A DNA stretch of 64,000 bases from Streptomyces sp. NBC_01498 (GTDB lineage Bacteria > Actinomycetota > Actinomycetes > Streptomycetales > Streptomycetaceae): the NCBI RefSeq assembly GCF_036327775.1, contig NZ_CP109598.1, positions 1,302,001 to 1,366,000 of the forward strand. The letters are read 5' to 3'. Below are positions 57,201-64,000 of the stretch, piece after piece; the stretch's first letter is position 1, and each line of letters starts with the position of its first letter. Position numbers and translations under genes: made by a program. Below the pieces are notes generated by a model. The model saw only the letters and a program-made list of their open reading frames with translations, did no database searches and was not told the origin of the DNA.

Positions 57201-58329
57201 ACCGGCGCACCGCCTCACCCCCACCGACCGCTGGCGCCTGCTGCTCGGCCGGGAGTCCGACAAGCTCCCCGCCGACGCCCGCCGTTACGCACACGCCCTC
57301 GACGAGCTGTACGGCGCCGGGCGCGGCGAGGGCGCCGACGGCCTCGGCCCGGCCCCGGGGAACGGCGGCGGCCAGGAGACGTCCTTCCCCACCGCCCGCG
57401 AATGGTCGGAGGAGCTGGAGGCCCTGTTCGGGGCCGAGGTCCGCGAGGAGGTCCTCGGCCGGGCCGCCGACACCGGCCGCGCCGATGTCCTCGCACAGCT
57501 GGACCCCGGGTCCGTACGTCCCTCCGTCGAGCTGCTGACCTCCGTCCTCTCCCTCGCCGGAGGCATGCCCGAGCAGCGGCTCGCCCGGCTCCGGCCCCTC
57601 GTACGCCGCCTGGTGGAGGAACTCTCCCGTGAGCTCGCCACCCGGCTGCGCCCCGCCCTGACCGGACTCGCGACCCCGCGCCCGACCCGCCGCCCCGGTG
57701 GCCGTATCGACCTGCCCCGCACACTGCGGGCGAATCTGGCCCACACCCGTCGGCTCGACGACGGACGAACGGTCGTCGTCCCCGAACAGCCCGTCTTCAG
57801 CACCCTGTCCCGCCGCGAGGCGGACTGGCGGCTGATCCTCGTGGTCGACGTGTCCGGCTCGATGGAGGCATCCGTCATCTGGTCGGCGCTGACCGCGGCC
57901 GTGCTGGGCGGCGTGCCCACCCTCTCCACGCACTTCCTCGCCTTCTCGACCCAGGTCGCCGACCTCACCGACCGGGTCGCCGACCCGCTGTCCCTGCTCC
58001 TGGAGGTACGGGTCGGCGGGGGCACGCACATCGCCGCCGGGCTCGCCCACGCCCGTTCGCTGGTGACCGTGCCGAGCCGCACGCTCGTCGTGGTGGTCAG
58101 CGACTTCGAGGAGGGCAACCCCCTCGGCGGCCTTCTCCGGGAGGTCCGTTCGCTGGCCGCGTCCGGTGTCCACCTGATGGGCTGCGCCGCCCTGGACGAC
58201 ACCGGAGCGCCGCGCTACTCGGTGCCCGTGGCCCGGCAACTCGTCGCGGCCGGCATGCCCGTGGCCGCCCTCAGCCCCCTCGCCCTCGCCCGCTGGGTCG
58301 GCGACCGTCTCCGCGGAGAACCCCGTTGA
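54295..58329 (+). CDS. DUF5682-vWA fusion protein (YehM + YehP equivalent)
   Basis: The 1344-residue protein starts with a DUF5682 domain: YLLGVRHHSPALAVVVPALL (His26-His27), VCVELPADFQGW, AFYPFADFSPELAAIRWARE and VVGAFHAPAL. Ala/Pro/Gly/Ser-rich linkers at about 122-182, 278-385 and 906-968 interrupt it. The C-terminal 180 residues are a von Willebrand A domain with an intact MIDAS: DVSGS from Asp1185, Thr in GGGTHIAAGL, and Asp in VVVSDFEEG. In E. coli these are two proteins. I chose the TTG at 54295 (TTGA overlapping the ATPase stop) because GGGAGA lies 8 nt upstream; a GTG at 54259 would add 12 residues. Confidence 0.87.
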   Translation: MTHDDPREAVARLAASVSPYLLGVRHHSPALAVVVPALLDAAGAEVVCVELPADFQGWLPHLADPRVLAPVALAGAGQGGGLAFYPFADFSPELAAIRWARERGAEVLCCDLPLSDPGWSAPTGPDPVDSAGPADDQADAGSGSVPGQGSDSDSGSGPGPEPATGEGPGAAADTPPGHAGSAFSAALTASGSGRDGDDLWDRAVEVLAPGCTPEAVRRAALGVGWALRQDAAASGGVPAGDLAREAHMRRVLAEAAAGGRRVAAVVGAFHAPALARPATPEARGPGSAGPDDMPAGASGRETTVPAGTASPAVTPDAPGTPAASVPHPAGADATVPAAPVTAPDPAGPVVPAPDSPGASGLPTADRGTPGAQPSARPTAGSAHPAPVTSLVPYAFDLLDSRSGYPAGIRDPRWQQAVLRAGGDPGRLRDAAARAVTDLCRELRAAGHTAGTGEAAETLRLACDLAVLRGLPAPGRGELLEAVTTVLGQGEPLGRGRALALALEVVLVGAERGRIAPGTPRSGLGPSVEAELAALRLPHPDDPGPREVRLDPLRSPLDSRREILLRRLQVCGAGYGEPTEVAGTGDGSALTTRWRLAWTPSVPARLDLAGVRGVDAAQAAAGTLRETHRREAADGGVTCAQLLGGLRDAARCDLPGLVADRLAEAAVVLPSAATLPELLDALDLLEALRRGHLPGSTPDGRAQAAELAVTVLEAAVRALPGLAGSDRPQDAAALVALASRVGEHHLGLRMNDVLGTLAQTGSPLVQGAALAARVLLDLDGADTLGARATGWIDAATGPEGRRRLSRHLAGLLIGAGPLLQAAPAALDPLLERVDTLTDQGFLDRLPVLRGGFDSLSPAARTRLLGTVTDRLGDRLDLTLAAPPGLIALWTAADTAGLAVLHALRMPFPAGGVPDLPDRRAPDAPEGVPAPALPPGTTGTPPPDTGPDPVEEASTDVRPTGGSGPADVAAAPAHRLTPTDRWRLLLGRESDKLPADARRYAHALDELYGAGRGEGADGLGPAPGNGGGQETSFPTAREWSEELEALFGAEVREEVLGRAADTGRADVLAQLDPGSVRPSVELLTSVLSLAGGMPEQRLARLRPLVRRLVEELSRELATRLRPALTGLATPRPTRRPGGRIDLPRTLRANLAHTRRLDDGRTVVVPEQPVFSTLSRREADWRLILVVDVSGSMEASVIWSALTAAVLGGVPTLSTHFLAFSTQVADLTDRVADPLSLLLEVRVGGGTHIAAGLAHARSLVTVPSRTLVVVVSDFEEGNPLGGLLREVRSLAASGVHLMGCAALDDTGAPRYSVPVARQLVAAGMPVAALSPLALARWVGDRLRGEPR

Positions 58330-60308
58330 ACGACCGACTCCCGCCCGCCGCCCCCGACGTGGTGGCCGCCGCCGTGGAAGCGCTGACCTCCCGGCTGCGC
58401 AAGAGACTGGACGCGGCGATCGAGCAGTACGCCGCCCTGCCCGCCGTCACCGACGGCGGCACCGTCACCGTCAGGTGCGGCGACGACGCCTCGGTCACCC
58501 TGGAACCGGGCCCGTCCGGCACCGTCACCACCGCCGGGCAGGCGCGCTGCACCTGCCTGCTCGACCCGCGCTGTCTGCACCGGGCCGCCGTGCTGAGCGC
58601 GTGCCCGGTGGGTGACCCCGCCGCCGCCGAACCCACCGACACCGACACGGCCCCGGGTGCGCCCGGGGCCCCCGCCGATGCCTCCTCGCACGGGGCCGGA
58701 CCCGACAGCGGCGTCACCACCGGTGCCCCGCCCCCTGCCGGCCCGCCACCGTTCACGCCGCCCGCTCCCGCCCAGGTCGCCGCGGCGGCCGGCCTGTGGT
58801 CGGCCGCCGCGGCCGTGCTCTCCGCCGGGGTGCACGCCGGGGGCGCGGTGCCCCAGGCCGAACTGCTGCGCGCCGCCCACACCGCCCGGCTGGCCGGCCT
58901 GCACCGGGCCGAAGCCGCCGCCCTGCGTGTCGTACGCGGCCTTCGCGCCGCCCGCGCCCGCCACGACGGCCACCGGCTGGCCGATCTGACCGCCGCCCTG
59001 CGCGAACTCCTCCTCACGACGGGCCTGCTGGCATCCGGGGACCCCGAGCCCACCCTGGTCGGCACCGCCCGCCGCGACTACCGGCAGGACGGAGCCGAGC
59101 TGCGCGTCCACGGGGTCTGCCGCGAGCCGGTGATCAGCGCCACCGGTTACGGCGGTGTCGTCACGCACCTGGTCACGGCCGACGGCCGATGGTTCACCGT
59201 GGCCGACGTGAAGCCCGGCGGCCCGGCGCGCGCCCGGGGTGCCGCCACCGCCCCGGTCGCCCTCGGCCCGGCCGCGCTCGACCACGCCCAGCTCTCCCGG
59301 GGCGGCCTGCTCATCACCGGGGCGACCATCTCCCCGGACGGCCGACTGGGAGCCGGCAAGGGGGTGCGGGCCACGCCCGTTCCCGGCCTGTCCTGGTCGT
59401 CGGGCCCGCTGGCCCCCCTGTTCGCCCGCCCCCTCACCGAGACCGCCACCGCCCGGCTGTCCGCCGCCTCTCCCGCCGACCTCGAACCGGGCGCGGCGGC
59501 CCGGGAACCGGTCTGCCGCGACCTGGTGATCGTCGGTGCCGCGGACGACCACCTGCTGGCCCACGAACTGCCCCTCCCGGCCCCGTCCGCCACCCCGGCG
59601 TCCACCGCCACCACACCGCCGCCGGACGGCTCACCGGACAGCTCACCGGACGGCTCCGGGCAGGGCGGCCCGACGGGCCCACTGATCCGGCTCGTTCCGG
59701 CCCACGGCCACCCCGACCTCGCGCACACCACCAATCTCCGGCAGCTCGGCTCCCGCCCCGGCCTGCGGATACGCGTGGTCGGCCGGCTCGACCCCGAGCG
59801 GGCCGCCACCCTGCACCCGCTCGCGGTCGGCCCGGTGCCGGGCACCGAGGCGACACTGCGGCTGCCGGCGGAGTGGCAGGGCCACGCGGACCTCGGCTAC
59901 GACCGGCTCCTGGGCTCGCACCTTCCGCCGCGCGACGCCTGTCCGCCGCTCCCGGCGCTGCCGCACCCGCCGTCCGACCCGCTCGCCGACTCCCCGCTGT
60001 GGCGGGTGCGGCGCCTGGTCGAGCTGGCCGTCACCGGAGGCCGTCGCGCGGTCGCGGAGCCCGCACGCGGCGGCGATCCCCGCGGTGACGGAGTCGCCCT
60101 GCGCCGTACGGGATTCCGGGTGGCCGCCGAGCTGACCACGGCGCTCGCGGAGGAGGCCGACCGTCGCACCCGCGACACCTTCGGCCGTCTCACCGACGCC
60201 GACCCCGACCGCTACGCGCGCGCCTGGCTCGCCACGGCCGTCCATCTCGCCGCCATGGAACGGTCCTTGGTCCACGCCACCTGGGGGACCCACCACTCCG
60301 AGCCCTGA
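58326..60308 (+). CDS. SWIM zinc-finger protein (YehQ-like)
   Basis: The 660-residue protein carries an intact SWIM motif, CTCLLDPRCLH, with ligands Cys75, Cys77, Cys83 and His85, within the first 90 residues. A disordered Pro/Gly/Ala linker (about 95-150) leads to a helical region and a beta-rich middle (RVHGVCREPVISATGYGG, RWFTVADVKPGG, LSRGGLLITGATIS). The C terminus is helical (FRVAAELTTALAEEADRRTRDTFGRL). SWIM domains bind DNA or proteins. Its TTG start overlaps the previous stop (TTGA) and has GGAGA upstream. It is the last gene of the operon and runs toward the convergent TetR gene with a 34-bp gap. Confidence 0.87.
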   Translation: MNDRLPPAAPDVVAAAVEALTSRLRKRLDAAIEQYAALPAVTDGGTVTVRCGDDASVTLEPGPSGTVTTAGQARCTCLLDPRCLHRAAVLSACPVGDPAAAEPTDTDTAPGAPGAPADASSHGAGPDSGVTTGAPPPAGPPPFTPPAPAQVAAAAGLWSAAAAVLSAGVHAGGAVPQAELLRAAHTARLAGLHRAEAAALRVVRGLRAARARHDGHRLADLTAALRELLLTTGLLASGDPEPTLVGTARRDYRQDGAELRVHGVCREPVISATGYGGVVTHLVTADGRWFTVADVKPGGPARARGAATAPVALGPAALDHAQLSRGGLLITGATISPDGRLGAGKGVRATPVPGLSWSSGPLAPLFARPLTETATARLSAASPADLEPGAAAREPVCRDLVIVGAADDHLLAHELPLPAPSATPASTATTPPPDGSPDSSPDGSGQGGPTGPLIRLVPAHGHPDLAHTTNLRQLGSRPGLRIRVVGRLDPERAATLHPLAVGPVPGTEATLRLPAEWQGHADLGYDRLLGSHLPPRDACPPLPALPHPPSDPLADSPLWRVRRLVELAVTGGRRAVAEPARGGDPRGDGVALRRTGFRVAAELTTALAEEADRRTRDTFGRLTDADPDRYARAWLATAVHLAAMERSLVHATWGTHHSEP

Positions 60309-60342
60309 CGGCGGCCCCGCCCGGTCCGGGACCACCGCCTCG

Positions 60343-61092
60343 TCACGGTGTGTCCCGTGCGCCGCGTCCCGCGCTCCGCCCGGCGCGGGCGCGGTCGGCC
60401 GTGAGCTGCGCCGCCGCGTCGTTCAGCAGGGTGTCCAGGACGACCGGGTAGGCGCTGTGCGTCATGCGGGCCGCCAGCAGTCGTGCGGTGGCGGCGATGT
60501 GCGGGTGGGTGTCGGCGGGCAGCCGGGCGTAGGTGGAGCTCCACATCTCCTCGTCCGTCTCGCGTGCCTGGTCGCTGAGGGCGAGGGATCCGGCGTCCAG
60601 GGCGGCGAAGGCCAGGCTGGAATCGATGAAGGCGTGGTAGACGCGTACGGCCGCGCCGTCCGGGAAGCCCGCTCCGCGCAGGACGCCGAGGATCGTCTCG
60701 TCCACCGCGATCTCCCGGGGCCGGCCGGTGACCCGGCTGGCGGTCAGCACGGCGGCCTGCGGATGCGCGAGGTAGGAGGAGTGGACGGCGAGGCCGAGGG
60801 CGCGCAGGTCGGCCTGCCAGTGCCCCGTGGCCGTCCAGTTGTCCAGCGCCCGTCCCATGAGTTCCTCGCCGATGGCCCGGGTCAGGTCGTCCATACCCGC
60901 GAAGTACCGGTAGAGGGTCGTCGGATCGGCGCCGAGGGCCGCGCCCAGGCGGCGGGCGGTCAGCCCCGTACTGCCGTGCTCTCTCAGTACGCGCAGCGCG
61001 GTGCGCACGATCAGTGTCTCGGACAGTACGGAGCCCTGCCGGGTGGGACGGCGCCTGCGCCGCGTCGCCTCGGGCACCACCTGTTTCGGCAT
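60343..61092 (-). CDS. TetR-family transcriptional regulator
   Basis: The 249-residue regulator has a basic leader (RRRRRPTRQG) and a TetR helix-turn-helix (IVRTALRVLREHGSTGLTARRLGAALGADPTTLYRYFAG, about residues 28-66). The C-terminal ligand domain (LGLAVHSSYLAHPQAAVLTA, FIDSSLAFAALDAGSLAL) is of the TetR_C type with a large pocket. ATG at 61092 has GAGGAGG upstream. It is divergent from the saccharopine-dehydrogenase-family gene, and an inverted repeat lies in the 153-bp gap, so it probably represses itself and that enzyme. The inducer is unknown. Confidence 0.9.
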   Translation of the reverse strand: MPKQVVPEATRRRRRPTRQGSVLSETLIVRTALRVLREHGSTGLTARRLGAALGADPTTLYRYFAGMDDLTRAIGEELMGRALDNWTATGHWQADLRALGLAVHSSYLAHPQAAVLTASRVTGRPREIAVDETILGVLRGAGFPDGAAVRVYHAFIDSSLAFAALDAGSLALSDQARETDEEMWSSTYARLPADTHPHIAATARLLAARMTHSAYPVVLDTLLNDAAAQLTADRARAGRSAGRGARDTP

Positions 61093-61156
61093 CGCGTTCC
61101 TCCTCGGTTCCCGGTCGGCCGCCCGGTTCCCCGCCGACGGCGCGCCGGGGGTCTTA

Positions 61157-61171
61157 TGCCAACACAGTTGA
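61157..61171. promoter_or_regulatory. Candidate operator between the TetR gene and the divergent enzyme gene
   Basis: GCCAAC (61157-61162) and GTTGAC (61166-61171) form an inverted repeat with one mismatch and a 3-bp centre (ACA). It lies roughly midway between the two start codons, in an AT-richer patch where both promoters are expected. Confidence 0.45.
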
Positions 61172-61245
61172 CCTTAACCGCCGCCGTCCCGTTGCATCGG
61201 GGCACCCAGGCAGGCACCCGCCCGCCGGGACGAAAGGTGTGCGAC

Positions 61246-62472
61246 ATGCGTGTACTGCTCGTGGGCGCGGGTGGCGTCGGAACCGCCGTCACCCGGATCG
61301 CGGCCCGCCGGGACTTCCTGACCCACATGACCGTGGCCGACTACGACCTCTCCCGCGCCGAGGCGGCCGTCACCGCGCTGGGGGAGCACGGGGGCCGCTT
61401 CGGCGCACGGCGCCTGGACGCCTCCGACGAGGAAGCGGTGCGCCGGGCACTCGTCGAGGAGCGGTGCGACGTGCTGCTCAACGCCACCGATCCGCGATTC
61501 GTCATGCCGCTGTTCCGGGCCGCCCTCGCGGCGGGCACGCACTACCTGGACATGGCGATGTCCCTGTCCTCGCCGCACGGCACCCACCCTTACGAGCACT
61601 GCGGTGTGAAGCTCGGCGACGGGCAGTTCGAGCTGGCCGGCGAGTGGGAGGAGTCGGGGCGGCTGGCTCTGGTCGGCATGGGTGTGGAGCCGGGCCTGTC
61701 GGACGTCTTCGCGCGGTACGCGGCCGACGAACTCTTCGACGAGATCGAGGAGATCGGCATCCGGGACGGCGCCGACCTGACCGTGGAGGGCTACGACTTC
61801 GCCCCGTCCTTCAGCATCTGGACCACCATCGAGGAATGCCTCAACCCGCCGGTGGTCTACGAGAAGGAGCGCGGCTGGTTCACCACCGCGCCGTTCAGCG
61901 AGCCGGAGGTCTTCGACTTCCCCGAGGGGATCGGCCCGGTGGAGTGCGTCAACGTGGAACACGAGGAGGTGCTGCTGATCCCCCGCTGGGTCGACGCGCG
62001 GCGGGTGACGTTCAAGTACGGCCTCGGCGACGACTTCATCGCCAAGCTCAAGGTCCTCCACGAGCTGGGCCTGGACTCCACCACCGAGGTCACGGTCCCC
62101 GGCCGGGGCGGCGGGCCGGTCCAGGTCTCGCCCCGTGACGTGGTCGCCGCCTGTCTGCCCGACCCGGCCACACTCGGCGACCGGATGACCGGCAAGACCT
62201 GCGCGGGCACCTGGGTCAAGGGCGTCAAGGACGGTGCGGCGCGCGAGGTGTACCTCTACCACGTGGTCGACAACCAGTGGTCGATGCGCGAGTACGGCTC
62301 CCAGGCCGTGGTCTGGCAGACCGCCATCAACCCGGTCGTCGCCCTCGAACTGATCGCCGGCGGCGTGTGGACCGGCAGCGGGGTCCTCGGCCCCGAGGCC
62401 CTGCCGCCCCGCCCGTTCCTGGATCTCCTCACCGCCTACGGCTCCCCGTGGGGCCTGCGCGAGGAGAACTGA
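61246..62472 (+). CDS. Saccharopine dehydrogenase / carboxynorspermidine-type oxidoreductase
   Basis: The 408-residue protein opens with the NAD(P)-binding motif MRVLLVGAGGVGTAVTRIAA, followed by CDVLLNATDPRFVMPLF and HYLDMAMSLSSPHG, the pattern of the saccharopine dehydrogenase family. The middle and end (GMGVEPGLSDVFARY, TCAGTWVKGVKDG, QTAINPVVALELIAGG) match the variant group that includes carboxynorspermidine and lysine-type dehydrogenases. The substrate is probably an amino acid or polyamine derivative, not identified. ATG at 61246 has AAAGG upstream; a GTG three codons earlier is possible. It is divergent from, and likely controlled by, the TetR protein. Confidence 0.87.
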   Translation: MRVLLVGAGGVGTAVTRIAARRDFLTHMTVADYDLSRAEAAVTALGEHGGRFGARRLDASDEEAVRRALVEERCDVLLNATDPRFVMPLFRAALAAGTHYLDMAMSLSSPHGTHPYEHCGVKLGDGQFELAGEWEESGRLALVGMGVEPGLSDVFARYAADELFDEIEEIGIRDGADLTVEGYDFAPSFSIWTTIEECLNPPVVYEKERGWFTTAPFSEPEVFDFPEGIGPVECVNVEHEEVLLIPRWVDARRVTFKYGLGDDFIAKLKVLHELGLDSTTEVTVPGRGGGPVQVSPRDVVAACLPDPATLGDRMTGKTCAGTWVKGVKDGAAREVYLYHVVDNQWSMREYGSQAVVWQTAINPVVALELIAGGVWTGSGVLGPEALPPRPFLDLLTAYGSPWGLREEN

Positions 62473-62570
62473 TCCGTTGTCAGTGGCGGCCCGTACTGTC
62501 CTGTGACACGGACGATCCGCCGGGTACCTCGGTCACGCGCGGCGTCTTCGAACGACTGTGAGGAACCGCG

Positions 62571-64000
62571 ATGGACCCTGTACGCGCCGACTTCGGTGTC
62601 CGGCCCGCCGTCCTGTCGAACGCCCTCGTTCGTCACCACCGCTGCGCGATCGCCCCGTCGTACGTCGTGGTGGCGGCCGGAGGCTTCCTCAAGGTCGACT
62701 TCGCGGTGCCGGACGGCGACGCGCCCGCCGAGGCCGTGCTGCGCGTGTCGGTGCTGGGCGCCGCCGCTCCGACGGATCTCACGCTGAACGGCGAGCCGCT
62801 GGTCAAGAGCTTCCGCCTGCCCGCCGGTGAAGTGGCCGGGGCTGTACGGGAGTACGCCTTCACCGTGCCCGGAGCGGCGCTGCGGCCGGGAGCCAATGTC
62901 CTGGAGATACGCAACACCGACGAGGACGACGACGGCGTGCTCCGGCTCGGGACCGTCACCCTGGGATCCGCCGACAGCGACGGCCGGGCGGGGCACCGTT
63001 CCGGGGACAGGTCCGGGGAAGGGGGCGGGGCGGGTGAGCGGTCGGCGTGGACGTTCGCCACCGAGCGCCGCTCACCGGGTGCCGACGCCTGGCGGGCGGG
63101 GCCGGATCTGGTGTTCCACCTCGACCGGAGCGAGAGCCGGCTCGGTGCGGACGGGCGCGAACCCGTCAGCGGACTGGCATGGCGCGAGACCACCGGAGCG
63201 GAGGCGTCCCTCGCATTTCGCTCCGACATGTCAGGGTTTCACGGGCACTTCCGAAGCGCCGACGGCTCGGTCGGCGAGCTGCGCGGCACCCTCGCCGGAC
63301 AACTGCCTCCCGCCGGGAGCGCGGGTGGTGTCGGTGGAATGCGTGCCGACGTACGTCATTTCACCACCGAGGAGGCGCACGACTCCGTGTGGGCTCCGGC
63401 AGGGCGGCTGCGGCTGGCGCTCGACAGCGGCGGTGACCCGGTCGAACGGGTGACGTGGAGCGACCGCCGGGGTGGCACCACCTCGCTCTCCCTGCTCGCC
63501 GCCGGGCCGGGGCCCGGCCCGGCGGCGGGAGAGGGGCGCGACATCACCCACCGGGTCTCCCGGGTGTGGGCCAGCGACGAGTTCACGATGTTCGGCGAGG
63601 TCGCGGACAACCTGCTGAGGGACGGCGACAAGTGGCTCGCCCACGAGCGGACCCCCGATCTGCACTTCACCTTCGACGGGCCCGTCACCGTCACCGGCTA
63701 CCGCCTCACCTCCGGCAACGACTGCCCCGACCGCGATCCGTCCGGCTGGGTGCTGGAAGGTTCCTCCGACGGCCGGGAGTGGACACGGCTGGACGTCCGG
63801 GAGAGGGAGGTCTTCCCCGGGCGCCACCGGACCGAGGAGTTCGGGCTGACCGAGCCGTCGGCCCGCTCCCACTACCGCCTGCGGATCACCGCCAACGGTG
63901 GCGCGGACGAGACCCAGTTGTCCCGGGTGAGTTTCCTCGACGGCGGTGACACGTCCCCGGACCCCGACGCCTGCGCCTTCGACTTCGTCGGCCACCGGCA
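62571..64000 (+). CDS. Discoidin-like domain protein, incomplete at the window end
   Basis: The frame is open from the ATG at 62571 (GAGGAA 6 nt upstream) to the last base; 476 residues are visible. There is no signal peptide. Residues 1-140 form a beta-sandwich-like domain (YVVVAAGGFLKVDFAVPDGD, FTVPGAALRPGANVLEIRNT). A spacer rich in Gly/Arg/Ser leads to a second beta-rich segment, then at about 345-460 a discoidin/F5-8C-like domain (VTGYRLTSGNDCPDRDPSGW, LEGSSDGREWTRLDVRERE, SHYRLRITANGGADETQLSR). The last domain resembles the N-terminal domain of the GH92 mannosidase in this window. Carbohydrate or glycan binding is inferred; the C terminus and any further domain lie outside. Confidence 0.75.
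   Translation, partial: MDPVRADFGVRPAVLSNALVRHHRCAIAPSYVVVAAGGFLKVDFAVPDGDAPAEAVLRVSVLGAAAPTDLTLNGEPLVKSFRLPAGEVAGAVREYAFTVPGAALRPGANVLEIRNTDEDDDGVLRLGTVTLGSADSDGRAGHRSGDRSGEGGGAGERSAWTFATERRSPGADAWRAGPDLVFHLDRSESRLGADGREPVSGLAWRETTGAEASLAFRSDMSGFHGHFRSADGSVGELRGTLAGQLPPAGSAGGVGGMRADVRHFTTEEAHDSVWAPAGRLRLALDSGGDPVERVTWSDRRGGTTSLSLLAAGPGPGPAAGEGRDITHRVSRVWASDEFTMFGEVADNLLRDGDKWLAHERTPDLHFTFDGPVTVTGYRLTSGNDCPDRDPSGWVLEGSSDGREWTRLDVREREVFPGRHRTEEFGLTEPSARSHYRLRITANGGADETQLSRVSFLDGGDTSPDPDACAFDFVGHR

Overview
The window is a high-GC actinobacterial chromosome segment, almost certainly Streptomyces. Supporting signs are GTG and TTG starts with GGAGG-type ribosome sites, the actinobacterial coproporphyrin haem genes (hemE, hemY/cgoX, hemQ), a DUF3000 gene, an orphan LuxR-type response regulator, RNase D, dxs, a xylFGH / Rok7B7 / ngcEFG sugar block, a 904-residue aconitase, and an XRE-MurA fusion. 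From memory this order matches the S. coelicolor hemE-to-acnA-to-murA2 interval in reverse; I could not check this by alignment.

Layout. 1-12.4 kb holds the end of a secreted-type aminopeptidase, hemQ and hemY, a DUF4349 lipoprotein, a flavin disulfide reductase, an unrecognised two-gene unit, hemE, DUF3000, the response regulator and RNase D. 12.4-13.2 kb is a non-coding block of four degenerate tandem repeats of about 150 bp. 13.2-16.5 kb is a thiolase and multifunctional beta-oxidation operon. 16.9-21.6 kb has a propeller-like protein, a NYN nuclease-like protein, a PMT-family glycosyltransferase and an APC permease. 21.8-32.5 kb is dxs, the xylose importer, its ROK regulator and the chitobiose/GlcNAc importer, all on the minus strand. 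33.4-37.2 kb is a 1280-residue secreted GH92 alpha-mannosidase with its own palindromic operator. 37.3-42.6 kb is aconitase, whose promoter region carries a TamR-like palindrome and an iron-box-like site, then DUF4236 and the XRE-MurA fusion.

42.6-47 kb reads as accessory DNA. Large gaps, simple repeats and a tRNA-like fragment surround a DJ-1/PfpI protein, a SnoaL-like protein, a PRC-barrel protein and an SDR-fold protein that has lost its catalytic Tyr and Lys.

47.06-60.31 kb is the most striking part: a five-gene, same-strand system made of a stand-alone DUF4132 protein, a 1649-residue partner, a MoxR-type AAA+ ATPase, a DUF5682-vWA fusion and a SWIM zinc-finger protein. Three of its four junctions are 4-bp overlaps. 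Its parts correspond to the poorly understood yehI/yehL/yehM/yehP/yehQ genes of E. coli, but with YehM and YehP fused. The ATPase probably remodels a metal-binding vWA partner and hands it a target recognised by the SWIM and large proteins; the biological purpose is unknown.

The window ends with a TetR regulator divergent from a saccharopine-dehydrogenase-family enzyme, and the start of a discoidin-like protein related to the N-terminal domain of the GH92 enzyme. No rRNA, complete tRNA, insertion sequence, integrase or CRISPR array was seen.
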